Below, in pieces: positions 46,656 through 54,906 of a stretch of DNA of 64,000 bases. The stretch covers positions 58,288 through 122,287 of the forward strand of contig JAKADC010000009.1 of assembly GCA_021820845.1 (NCBI GenBank), in the 5' to 3' direction. The position numbers and the translations under genes are program-made. This stretch comes from Pseudomonadota bacterium (GTDB taxonomy: Bacteria > Pseudomonadota > Gammaproteobacteria > Burkholderiales > Thiobacillaceae). Below the pieces are notes generated by a model. It saw only the letters and a list, made by a program, of their open reading frames with translations, searched no databases and was not told where the DNA came from. Position 1 is the first letter of the stretch. Each line of letters opens with the position of its first letter.

Positions 46656-49600
46656 TCAAGACGGGGATTCGCTGCGCTTCTGCCAGATGTAGTAGAGCAG
46701 CGGGATGACGATCAACGTCAGCGCGGTGGAGGCGAAGGTGCCGAAGATCAGCGATACCGCGAGGCCGCCGAACACCGGGTCGGTGATCATGATCGCCGAT
46801 CCGAGGATGATCGCGAGCGCGGTCAGCAGGATCGGGCGCAGCCGCACCGCGCCGGCCTCGATCACGGCTTCCTTGAGCCCGTAGCCCTGCGCGCGGTAAT
46901 CGACGATGAAATCGATCAGCAGCAGCGAATTGCGCACCACGATGCCGGCGAGCGCGATGACGCCGATCATCGAGGTGGCGGTGAAGGCCTGGCTGGTCGC
47001 CCAGTGGCCGGGGAAGACGCCGACCAGCGTCAGCGGAATGGCGCCCATCACGATCATCGGCATGATGAAGGATTTGTAGTAGCCGACCAGCAGCAGGTAG
47101 ATGAACACGAGCGCGATGATGAACGCCGAGCCGAGGTCGCGGAACACGTCGAGCGTCAGGCGCATTTCGCCGCCCCACAGCAGGTGGTAGCGCGTCACGT
47201 TGTCCGCCGTCGCCTGGCTGAAGCCGAGGTTGCCGGTCCTGAAGCGCACGCCGTTGGACAGCAGCGTGCCGTCCAGCATCTTGTCCAGCGCCAGCACCGC
47301 GTAGACCGGGCTCGACGTGATCATTTCGCCGCCGACCATCACCATCGGATACTGGTCGCGATCGTAGATCGGCTTGGCGTAGGGAATGGTTTCGACGCGG
47401 GCGATCGCGCCCAGCGGCACCTGCTGGCCCATCGCGTTGGTGAGGCGGATCGTCATCAGCGACTCGGGTGACTGCCGTTCGGCGCGCGGCAGCCGTACCA
47501 CGATGTTGATCGGATCACGCGCCGAATCCACGTGCACCGCGCCGATCGACAGGCCCGACACGTAATCGCGCAGGAGCTTGCCCACCTGGCCGGCGACGAT
47601 GCCCGAGAGCGCGGCTTTCTCGCGGTCGACCTGGACCGAGAACGATTGCATGGTGGCGGTCACCGAGTCGTCGGTGTTGATCATGCCGTAGACGGACTCG
47701 AACGCGCGCCGCACGTCGGGCGAGGCGCCGCGCAGCTTGTCGTAGTCGGGCCCGTACAGTTCGGCGAGCACCTGCGCCTGCACCGGCGGGCCGGGCGGCG
47801 TTTCGTAGAGCTTGATGCGCGCCTGCGGGAACGCCTGGCGCAGCGGCTTGAGGCTGTCGTTGAGCGCCTGCACGATCTGGTGCGACGTGTCCGAGCGGTC
47901 ATGCTTGTCGACCAGGTTGACCCGGATCTGCGCCAGGTTGTCGCCGCGTTTGATGGGGTCGCCGCGCACCAGGGCGGCGAAATCGATCGGCGCGGTCATG
48001 CCGAGGAAAGTCTGATAGTCGGTGACGTAGCGGTTTTGCGCCAGCACCTCGCCGACGGCGCGCGCGACGCGGTCGGTTCCTTCGAGCGTGGTGCCGGCGG
48101 GGGTGTCGATTTCCAGCAGGAAGGTGTTGGTGTTGTCGTTGGGCAGCATCTTGAGCTCGACGCCGAGCGCCGACAGCGGCCCGTTCATGCCGGAAGGGCG
48201 AATGAACTGCCAGGCCGGCATGAGCATCGCCAGCACCAGCAGGACCAGCACCGCGAGGAACAGCAGGTTGCGGCGTCCGCGGTGCTCGATGAAGGGCGTG
48301 ATCGACTTCACGTACGTGCGGTGCAGGCGGTCGGTCTTGTGCGCGCCCGTCTCCTCCAGGCTTTCGCGGCGCGCGAGCTCGCTCTGCGCGGCCTTCTTCC
48401 TGAGCCACAGGTTGGTCGCCCACGGCACCACGATGTAGGCGATCAGCAGCGAGGCGATCATGGCCACCGGCACGTTGAACGGGATGGGGCGCATGAAGGG
48501 GCCCATCATGCCGGTGACGAAAGCCATGGGAATGAAGGCCAGGATCACCGCGATGGTGGCGATATTGGTCGGGTTGCCGATTTCGTTGGTCGCCTGGATG
48601 ACGACGTCCCTGAAGTCGCGCTCGCCGATGCCGTGATGCAGATGCCGGTGGATGTTTTCGACCACGACGATCGCGGCGTCCACCAGCAGGCCTAGCGAGA
48701 GGATTAGCGCGAACAGCGTGATGCGGTTGATGGTCTGGCCGGCGAACAGCCCGATGGTCAGCACCACGAACAGGATCAGCGGCACCGTGAGCGTGACGAT
48801 GCCCGCTTCGCGCCAGCCCAGGAAGAACACCAGAATGATGACCACGGAGCCGATGGCGATGCCGAGGTGCTCGACCAGCGTGTTGACGGCGTCGTTGGCG
48901 CGCGCGCCGTCGTCGCGAGTGACCGCGACCCTGATGTCGGCGGGAATCGCCTGGCGCTTGAGCTGGTCGAGTTTTGCCAGTACGGCGTTGGCCACGACGA
49001 CAGCGTTGGTGCCGGCCTTCTTGGCGATCGCCAGCGTCACCGCGGGCGCCTCGCCGCGGGGAGCGTGGGCGCCGGCGGCGGGCCCGTAGGCGAAGCGTGT
49101 GCTTTCGTCCGTTTCCTGCGGACCGTCGACGACGGTGGCGACGTCTTTGAGGAACACCGGCCGCCCGTTGGGCGCCCCGATGACGATGTCGCCCACCTCG
49201 CGGGCACTGCCCAGGAAGCCGCGCACCTGCAAGGGGGCGACCCGGTTGTCGTTTACCACGTTGCCGGACGGCACCGAGACGTTCTGCCCCTGCAACATCT
49301 TGTCGACCTGGTCGAGCGCGATGCCCGCCGCAGCGAGCCTGGCGGGCGAGATCCAGACATTGACCGCACGCGACGAACCACCCATGAGCTGGGTGAACGA
49401 GACCCCGGGCACGTTGCGCAACTGCTCGAGGATGCGGCTCGCCACCTGGCGGATCTGCATGTCGTCGAGCCGGGCGGAGGAAAGCGTCAGCGTCATGATC
49501 GGCACGTCGTCGACGTTGACCGGCTTGACCACCGGCTGCATGGCGCCGGGCGGCATGCGATCGAGGTTCTGCATCAGTTGGTTGTAGAGCTTGACCAGGC

Positions 49601-49940
49601 TTCTTTCCTGGTCTTCGCCCACCTTGAACTGCACGGTCACGAGGCCGAAATCCGGCGCGGCGTAGCCATAGGTGTGATCGACGCCCGACTGGGCGTTCAT
49701 GATGGCTTCCAGCGGCTTGACCACCAGGTTCTGGATTTCCTCGGGCGAGGCCCCCGGCTTGGCAACGATGATGTTGGCCGCCGGCACCACGATCTGCGGG
49801 TTGTATTCGCGCGGGGTGACGAACAGCGCCATCATCCCCGCCAGCGCCACCGCCAGCATGATCATGGCGGTGATCTTGGATTCGATGAAAAGGCGGGCCA
49901 GCTTGCCGGCGATATTGAGCGGGGCGGAACGCTCAGTCAT
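46656..49940 (-). CDS. RND-family efflux pump, inner-membrane subunit
   Basis: A 1094-residue trimeric proton-driven pump with about 12 helices and two large periplasmic loops (after helices 1 and 7). The N-terminus is IAGKLARLFIESKITAMIMLAVALAGMMAL. Helix 4 reads LGLLVDAAIVVVENIHRHL: the second acid of the drug-type DD pair is Ala422, leaving Asp421 and Glu428, which resembles the pattern of metal-type (HME) pumps, though overall length and look are closer to the AcrB-like group. Substrate unknown. Its ATG overlaps the adaptor gene by eight bases. Confidence 0.93.
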   Translation of the reverse strand: MTERSAPLNIAGKLARLFIESKITAMIMLAVALAGMMALFVTPREYNPQIVVPAANIIVAKPGASPEEIQNLVVKPLEAIMNAQSGVDHTYGYAAPDFGLVTVQFKVGEDQERSLVKLYNQLMQNLDRMPPGAMQPVVKPVNVDDVPIMTLTLSSARLDDMQIRQVASRILEQLRNVPGVSFTQLMGGSSRAVNVWISPARLAAAGIALDQVDKMLQGQNVSVPSGNVVNDNRVAPLQVRGFLGSAREVGDIVIGAPNGRPVFLKDVATVVDGPQETDESTRFAYGPAAGAHAPRGEAPAVTLAIAKKAGTNAVVVANAVLAKLDQLKRQAIPADIRVAVTRDDGARANDAVNTLVEHLGIAIGSVVIILVFFLGWREAGIVTLTVPLILFVVLTIGLFAGQTINRITLFALILSLGLLVDAAIVVVENIHRHLHHGIGERDFRDVVIQATNEIGNPTNIATIAVILAFIPMAFVTGMMGPFMRPIPFNVPVAMIASLLIAYIVVPWATNLWLRKKAAQSELARRESLEETGAHKTDRLHRTYVKSITPFIEHRGRRNLLFLAVLVLLVLAMLMPAWQFIRPSGMNGPLSALGVELKMLPNDNTNTFLLEIDTPAGTTLEGTDRVARAVGEVLAQNRYVTDYQTFLGMTAPIDFAALVRGDPIKRGDNLAQIRVNLVDKHDRSDTSHQIVQALNDSLKPLRQAFPQARIKLYETPPGPPVQAQVLAELYGPDYDKLRGASPDVRRAFESVYGMINTDDSVTATMQSFSVQVDREKAALSGIVAGQVGKLLRDYVSGLSIGAVHVDSARDPINIVVRLPRAERQSPESLMTIRLTNAMGQQVPLGAIARVETIPYAKPIYDRDQYPMVMVGGEMITSSPVYAVLALDKMLDGTLLSNGVRFRTGNLGFSQATADNVTRYHLLWGGEMRLTLDVFRDLGSAFIIALVFIYLLLVGYYKSFIMPMIVMGAIPLTLVGVFPGHWATSQAFTATSMIGVIALAGIVVRNSLLLIDFIVDYRAQGYGLKEAVIEAGAVRLRPILLTALAIILGSAIMITDPVFGGLAVSLIFGTFASTALTLIVIPLLYYIWQKRSESPS

Positions 49941-51030
49941 GGGCAGCCCCGTTCACCTTGTCGCCGTTCTCGAGTTGGTCGACGCTGGAGACGACTACCC
50001 GCTCGCCCGGGTTCAGCCCCGAGAGGATTTCCACCTCGCCCGCTTCCGCTGCGCCGGTTCGCACCATGCGATAGCGCGCGATGCCCTGCGCGTCGACCAC
50101 GAAGACGCCGGTGATGCCGGCGCGCTCGGCGAGCGCTGCCGCCGGAACGCGGATCCCGCTGCGGCTTCCGACGGAGAATCCGGCGCGCACGAAGCTGCCG
50201 CTCGACAGGCCGCTGTCCGCGGGCAGATCGATCTTCACCAGGTGCGAGTGGCTCGCCGGATCGGCCGCCGGCACGACCTGCGCGATCACGCCGACGATCG
50301 GCGCCTGCGTCGCGTCGTCGTCGTCGCGCACGATGCTGACCTTGTCGCCGACCCGGATCCGGGCGTACACGTCGCTGCCGACCTGGGTGCGTACCTGGAG
50401 CTTCTTCAGGCTTTCGATGACCAGCACCGGCCGGCCCGGGGTCGCGAGATCCCCGGCGTTGGCCATCTTCTGCGTGACGACGCCGTTGATCGGCGCCACG
50501 ACGGAGGCATAGCGCATCTGGCCGGTGGCCATGCCGAGCCCTGCGCGCGCGGCTGCGACCTGTTGCTGGGCGACCTGATACTGGAGACGGATCTTGTCCC
50601 ACTGCGCCTTCGGTATGGCCTCCTCCTTGTACAGCGCGCCGAAGCGTTCGTAGTCGAGCTTCGCGTCCGCCAGCGCGGCTTCCGCCTGGGCCAATCCGGC
50701 TCGCGCCTCGTTCGCCTGGGCCTGGATGTCGCTCGGGTCGACCACGAAGAGCAGCTGGCCGGCCTTGACCGTCTGCCCTTCCTGAACCTTGATCTCGCGG
50801 ATGTAACCCATCAGCCGCGACGCCACCTGGATCTGATCCTGCGACACCACCGAACCCGGCGCCTCCGCGCGCACGTTCAGCGGCGCCTGTTTGACCACCT
50901 GCACCTCGGCGCTGACGGTACGGCCGGCCGGTGCCGCCTGCGTTTCGGAGGATTCGTGCTTGCCGCAGCCGTTCATCAGACTCGCGGCGAGGCCGAGCAG
51001 CGCGGCGCGCAGGAAGAGGGATTTAGCCAT
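49933..51030 (-). CDS. RND periplasmic adaptor (membrane fusion lipoprotein)
   Basis: A 365-residue HlyD/AcrA-type adaptor. It has a lipoprotein signal (MAKSLFLRAALLGLAASLMNGC, Cys22), a lipoyl half-motif GYIREIKVQEGQTVKAGQLLFVVDPSD, an alpha hairpin (about 100-160), then the second lipoyl half SVVAPINGVVTQKMANAGDLATPGRPVLVIE and the beta-barrel. It links the pump to TolC. A start three codons earlier (51039) is also possible. It lies 19 bases after the tolC-like stop and overlaps the pump gene. Confidence 0.92.
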   Translation of the reverse strand: MAKSLFLRAALLGLAASLMNGCGKHESSETQAAPAGRTVSAEVQVVKQAPLNVRAEAPGSVVSQDQIQVASRLMGYIREIKVQEGQTVKAGQLLFVVDPSDIQAQANEARAGLAQAEAALADAKLDYERFGALYKEEAIPKAQWDKIRLQYQVAQQQVAAARAGLGMATGQMRYASVVAPINGVVTQKMANAGDLATPGRPVLVIESLKKLQVRTQVGSDVYARIRVGDKVSIVRDDDDATQAPIVGVIAQVVPAADPASHSHLVKIDLPADSGLSSGSFVRAGFSVGSRSGIRVPAAALAERAGITGVFVVDAQGIARYRMVRTGAAEAGEVEILSGLNPGERVVVSSVDQLENGDKVNGAAHD

Positions 51031-51049
51031 GGGGATCATCTCGGATTGC

Positions 51050-52447
51050 TCACAGTTGGTCCGGTTGCAGGTTGCCCGCCACGAGGCGGGCATTGGCGCG
51101 TTGTACCTTGAGGTCGTAGCGGGCGGCGACCAGATCCGCGCGGGCCTTGTCCAGCTGTGCCTGGGCGGCCAGCAGCTCGGTGATCGTCGTTACCCCGTTG
51201 GCGTATCGCTTTTCCACCAGGCGCCGGGCTTCCTCGGCCTGGCTCGCCGCCAGTTCGCGCGCGGTGACCCGCTGCTGCGCCTCGTCCGCCCGGCGCCAGG
51301 CCTCGGCCATCTGGTAGGCGATGCCGTTTTCGGCCTGGTTGAGCTTGGCGGCGAGTTCGTCGCGGCCGGCTTGCGCGCGCTGGATCGCCCCGCTCGTGAC
51401 GCCGCCGTCGAAGACCTGCCACGACACCTGGCCGCCGAGCGTATACGAGTGCGCATCGAAACCGACATGGTTGTCGTTGGTGTCGAAGCGGGCCAGCAGG
51501 CCCGCCTGCGGATATCTGCCGGCGCGTGCCACCTTGACGGCTGCCTGCGCCGCGTCGAGCTGGTTGCGCAGCGCGGCGAGGCCGGGGTTGGACTTGAGTG
51601 CCTCGGCCTGATAGTCGCTCAGCTTGCCCGGCAACGGCCGCACCTCCACGCTGCCCGCCACGTCGAGCGGCGCCGTGAGCGGCATGCCCAGCAGCAGATG
51701 GAGCTGGTCGAGCGCCTGCTGCACGGCGTTCTGCGCTTGCGCCTGCTGTACCTTGACGTCCTCCAGGTGGACCTTGGCGGACAAGAGGTCGCTCTTCACG
51801 ACCACGCCGCCCTTGAGCAGGCTCTCGATGGTCTTGACGTAGGACTCAGCGGCGTTGCGTCCCAGCTCGGCGACGTCTTCATAGGCGCGCGCGGTGTGCA
51901 CGCCCTCGTAGGCGCGCAGTACGTCGAAAATCACCTTTTGGCGCGCGAGTATGTCGCCCTGGCGGGCCGCGCGCAGATAGGCCTTGGCCTGTTGGTTGTA
52001 GCCCGTGATCATGCCGCCCGTGTAGAGCGGCAATTGCGCTTCCAGGCGGGCGTTGAAATTGTTGACGGGGTCGGGGTAGTTGAGATTGTGCGGCGCGACG
52101 TCAAGAACGCCCGGATTCGCAGGATTGAATTCACCCGCGCCGAAATCATTGAAGGTGGCGTTGCGCTGCGACAGCTTGAGGCCGAAGGCGTTGAGCGCGT
52201 CGTTCGTGCGCGTGACGTTCACCGACGCCGTCACCTTCGGCATCCGCGCACCTTCGCTCTGCTTGACCGCGGCCTGCGCCTGGCCGATCTGCGTGCCGGC
52301 GACGACGATGTCCGGGTTCTGGGAGAGCGCACGCTGCACAGCCTCGGCGAAATCCAGCGTTTCCGGCCGGGCAGCGGCGGCGAAAACCATCAAGCCGAGG
52401 CCGATCAGCAGTCTCAGCCGGGCGGGTGTCTTATTCGTTGGCTGCAT
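51050..52447 (-). CDS. TolC-family outer-membrane efflux protein
   Basis: A 465-residue outer-membrane channel with a signal peptide (cut near AAAARPE) and two homologous helical halves: ETLDFAEAVQRALSQNPDIVVAG at the start of the first, and a second with DYQAEALKSNPGLAALRNQLDAAQAAVKVARAGRYPQAGLLA. The strong RBS GAGGTG lies five bases before the ATG. It is the first gene of tolC-adaptor-pump-DUF2892-rhodanese-grxC-trxC. A candidate promoter with overlapping AT-rich palindrome lies 46-92 bases upstream. Confidence 0.92.
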   Translation of the reverse strand: MQPTNKTPARLRLLIGLGLMVFAAAARPETLDFAEAVQRALSQNPDIVVAGTQIGQAQAAVKQSEGARMPKVTASVNVTRTNDALNAFGLKLSQRNATFNDFGAGEFNPANPGVLDVAPHNLNYPDPVNNFNARLEAQLPLYTGGMITGYNQQAKAYLRAARQGDILARQKVIFDVLRAYEGVHTARAYEDVAELGRNAAESYVKTIESLLKGGVVVKSDLLSAKVHLEDVKVQQAQAQNAVQQALDQLHLLLGMPLTAPLDVAGSVEVRPLPGKLSDYQAEALKSNPGLAALRNQLDAAQAAVKVARAGRYPQAGLLARFDTNDNHVGFDAHSYTLGGQVSWQVFDGGVTSGAIQRAQAGRDELAAKLNQAENGIAYQMAEAWRRADEAQQRVTARELAASQAEEARRLVEKRYANGVTTITELLAAQAQLDKARADLVAARYDLKVQRANARLVAGNLQPDQL

Positions 52448-52492
52448 TCATCACCTCGTGTGGGCGGGCCATGCGGTCCGTCGGGGGCGCTT

Positions 52493-52512
52493 AATATATT
52501 AGAAAATAATTA
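52493..52512. promoter_or_regulatory. Candidate ArsR operator at the tolC promoter
   Basis: Contains the perfect palindrome TAATATATTA (52493-52502) followed by GA and AAATAATT. It lies where the tolC transcript should begin, just downstream of the candidate -10. The blocks TATATTA and AAATAATT recur at 53287-53301 between arsR and gpmI, with two bases less between them. Confidence 0.5.
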
Positions 52513-52539
52513 TATAGTGATCAGTCGCACGATTCCAAG
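52510..52539 (-). promoter_or_regulatory. Candidate promoter of the tolC-RND operon
   Basis: On the minus strand TTGGAA (52534-52539) and a consensus TATAAT (52510-52515) are separated by 18 bases. The -10 shares bases with the end of the AAATAATT block, so repressor binding would block RNA polymerase. Confidence 0.5.
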
Positions 52540-52615
52540 CGGCACGCTGTTTTTCCGCGCTCGGCCGCCCACTTTAGCGGGTTTTCGACGCGGAATTGTG
52601 AAACCGCCAAGTTCT

Positions 52616-52645
52616 GCGCCGGCGAGAAAACAGGCTCGCCGGCGC
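52616..52645. other. GC-rich hairpin of unknown role
   Basis: GCGCCGGCGAG and its complement form an 11-base stem with an eight-base loop AAAACAGG. There is no U run on either side. It lies upstream of the tolC promoter. Confidence 0.4.
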
Positions 52646-52784
52646 CGCTGTGCTTTCATGATGTCCGACAGGCGATAGAAATCAAGCTCGGGCAGCACGG
52701 CTTGCCTGTCGCCGCGGAAAGCCTCCTGCGTGGATTGCCTCTGTTATCGGGCCGCAGGGAAGGGGGGCGTCGAACCCGGGGTTC

Positions 52785-52828
52785 AAAAAGACCGGGGCCC
52801 GGCGCGCACCTGCACGACCGGGCCCCGG
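52785..52828 (-). terminator. Intrinsic terminator after arsR
   Basis: An 11-base perfect stem, CCGGGGCCCGG and its complement (52792-52802, 52818-52828), is followed on the minus strand by TCTTTTT. It begins 13 bases past the arsR stop, so arsR appears to be transcribed separately from the tolC operon. Confidence 0.65.
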
Positions 52829-52840
52829 GGTGGACGGCTT

Positions 52841-53164
52841 TTACTTCGTGAAGCCGCAGAAAACGTCGCGCATCATGCCGAGGAGCTTCAGGGTGCGCGT
52901 GTCGCCCACGCGGTAAAACACCCGGTTGGCGTCCTTGCGCGTGCGCAGCACGCCTTTGTCGCGCAGGATGGCGAGGTGCTGCGAGATGTTGCTTTGCGAG
53001 GTGCCGACATGGTCGACGATGTCCTGGACGCTGACTTCCTTGTCGCCCAGGACGCACAGAATTTTCAGGCGTAGCGGATGGGACATGGCTTTCATCGCAC
53101 GCGAGGCTTGCTCGATGTGCTCATCCTTGTCCATCAGATCCACTGCGTCCCAATCAGCTGCCAT
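52841..53164 (-). CDS. ArsR-family repressor with BigR/SqrR-type cysteine pair
   Basis: A 107-residue winged-helix repressor. The core is MSHPLRLKILCVLGDKEVSVQDIVDHVGTSQSNISQHLAILRDKGVLRTRKDANRVFYRV. The only cysteines are C37 (LKILC) and C103 (DVFCGF), 66 residues apart. BigR (C42, C108) and SqrR (C41, C107) have a pair at the same spacing that forms a disulfide or tetrasulfide with persulfides and releases DNA. Metal-site cysteines of ArsR (ELCVCDL) are absent. The ATG at 53164 has GAGG at proper distance; starts six or 36 bases earlier are possible. Likely controls the adjacent efflux operon and itself. Confidence 0.88.
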   Translation of the reverse strand: MAADWDAVDLMDKDEHIEQASRAMKAMSHPLRLKILCVLGDKEVSVQDIVDHVGTSQSNISQHLAILRDKGVLRTRKDANRVFYRVGDTRTLKLLGMMRDVFCGFTK

Positions 53165-53285
53165 GTTCATTCCTCGATCCTTCCGGCCGCGTAACGGCAT
53201 ACGGCGTCAGTCTTGTGCTCAGACGCCCTGCATGCCCCTTGTATAATGCTGCTTCGCGGATTGCCTTATAGATTAGCAATCACGC

Positions 53286-53301
53286 ATATATTAAAATAAT
53301 T
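53286..53301. promoter_or_regulatory. Second copy of the AT-rich candidate operator, between arsR and gpmI
   Basis: ATATATTAAAATAATT repeats the blocks TATATTA and AAATAATT seen at the tolC promoter. It lies 122 bases upstream of arsR and 35 bases upstream of gpmI. A TATAAT at 53242-53247 on the plus strand may be a gpmI -10. Confidence 0.45.
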
Positions 53302-53335
53302 CCACGAAAACGAGTCAGGTTAAATAAACTTTTTC

Positions 53336-54877
53336 ATGAAGACCGTGCCGGTTCTCCTTGTCATCCTCGACGGTTTCGGTTGCCGCGCCGAGCAGGCGGA
53401 CAACGCCATCGCCCAAGCCCGCAAACCCAATTGGGACCGGCTGTGGAAGTACCACCCCCACACCCTCATCCACGCGTCGGAAACCGAAGTGGGCCTGCCC
53501 AAGGGGCAAATGGGCAACTCCGAGGTGGGGCACCTCAATATTGGAGCCGGCCGGGTGGTGTACCAGGAATTCACCCGCATCGACCGCGCCATCGAATCCG
53601 GCTATTTCTATACGAATCCGGCACTTCTGAACGCCGTGCACCTCGCGCGCGACAACGACAAGACGCTTCACGTGCTGGGACTGCTCTCCGACGGCGGCGT
53701 GCACAGCCATGATGCGCATTTTCATGCATTGCTCGAACTGGCGGCGCGCGAGGGGTTGCACAAGGTATGTCTGCACGTCTTTCTCGACGGTCGCGATACG
53801 CCGCCGAAGAGCGCGGAAACCTATTTGCGCCGCCTCGACGAAAAAATCGGGCAGACCGGCGTGGGCCGCATCGCCTCGATGATCGGCCGCTACTACGCGA
53901 TGGACCGCGACCGGCGCTGGCAGCGCGTCAAATGCGCGTACGACCTTCTCACCCAGGGGCGTGCCGAATACACGGCGGAAAATGCCCTGGCGGGGCTCGA
54001 AGCCGCCTACGTGCGCGGCGAGACCGATGAATTCGTCAAGGCGACGGCGATCGTGCCTGCCGGTGGCGCGCCGGTAAAGATGGAAGACGGCGATGCGGTG
54101 ATTTTTCTCAATTTCCGTTCCGATCGCGCTCGCCAGCTGTCGCGCCCCTTCATCGAGCCCGATTTCGGCGAATTCGAACGCGAGGTGACGCCGCGTCTTG
54201 CCACCTACTGCACGCTCACCGGCTACAGCGACGATTTCAAGGTGTCGGTCGCGTTTCCGCCCGAGCGGATCAAGAACGGGCTGGGCGAATACGTCGCCCA
54301 TCTCGGCATGCGCCAGCTGCGGATCGCCGAGACCGAGAAATATCCGCACGTCACGTTTTTCTTCAACGGCGGCGAGGAGATTTCCTTTCCTGGCGAAGAC
54401 CGGGTGCTGGTGCCGTCTCCCGACGTCGCGACCTACGATCTCAAGCCCGAGATGAGCGCCGTCGAGGTCACCGACAAGCTGGTCGCGGCGATCGGCGGCG
54501 AACAATACGATCTGGTCGTCTGCAACTACGCCAATCCGGACATGGTGGGACATACTGGCGACCTGCAGGCCGCGATTCGCGCGATCGAGACCGTCGACGC
54601 GTGTCTCGGGCGCGTCGTCGACGCCCAGGTCGCTCGCGGCGGCGAAGTCCTCGTGACGGCCGACCACGGCAACGCCGAATTGATGCGCGACGCCGAAACC
54701 GGCCAGCCGCACACCGCGCATACCTTGAACCTGGTTCCGCTGATTTACGTCGGGCGGCCCCACGCCGCGCTGGCCGAGACCGGTGCGCTCGAAGACATCA
54801 GCCCGACGCTGCTGAAAATGATGGGCCTGGCACAGCCTCCCGAAATGACCGGCGAAGCCCTGGTGAAGTTTGAATAA
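53336..54877 (+). CDS. gpmI: 2,3-bisphosphoglycerate-independent phosphoglycerate mutase
   Basis: Interconverts 3- and 2-phosphoglycerate using two metal ions. The 513 residues match the family (514 in E. coli GpmM). The first metal Asp is in VLLVILDGFGCR; the phospho-Ser is in the QMGNSEVGHLNIGAGRVVYQ block; the second metal site shows YANPDMVGHTG and VTADHGNAELM. It is divergent from arsR and is followed by envC after 29 bases. gpmI-envC order is conserved with E. coli. Confidence 0.97.
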   Translation: MKTVPVLLVILDGFGCRAEQADNAIAQARKPNWDRLWKYHPHTLIHASETEVGLPKGQMGNSEVGHLNIGAGRVVYQEFTRIDRAIESGYFYTNPALLNAVHLARDNDKTLHVLGLLSDGGVHSHDAHFHALLELAAREGLHKVCLHVFLDGRDTPPKSAETYLRRLDEKIGQTGVGRIASMIGRYYAMDRDRRWQRVKCAYDLLTQGRAEYTAENALAGLEAAYVRGETDEFVKATAIVPAGGAPVKMEDGDAVIFLNFRSDRARQLSRPFIEPDFGEFEREVTPRLATYCTLTGYSDDFKVSVAFPPERIKNGLGEYVAHLGMRQLRIAETEKYPHVTFFFNGGEEISFPGEDRVLVPSPDVATYDLKPEMSAVEVTDKLVAAIGGEQYDLVVCNYANPDMVGHTGDLQAAIRAIETVDACLGRVVDAQVARGGEVLVTADHGNAELMRDAETGQPHTAHTLNLVPLIYVGRPHAALAETGALEDISPTLLKMMGLAQPPEMTGEALVKFE

Positions 54878-54906
54878 GCCTCTCCGCTTCGGTTAAGCTC
54901 GACGGG

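Larger units (their letters stand above)
52448..52840. other. 393-base intergenic region between tolC and arsR
   Basis: Holds the candidate tolC promoter and AT-rich operator (52493-52539), a GC hairpin of unknown role at 52616-52645 and the arsR terminator at 52785-52828. A 62-codon minus-strand frame at 52510-52698 lacks a family resemblance and covers the promoter, so I do not call it a gene. About 140 bases between 52646 and 52784 show nothing I can name. Confidence 0.6.

Noticed and set aside
52616..52645. Second terminator in the tolC-arsR gap
   Set aside because: The stem is strong but has no U run on either strand, so it is listed only as a hairpin of unknown role.
52510..52698. Minus-strand 62-codon frame upstream of tolC
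   Set aside because: No recognisable family, no good RBS, and its tail covers the candidate tolC promoter and operator.
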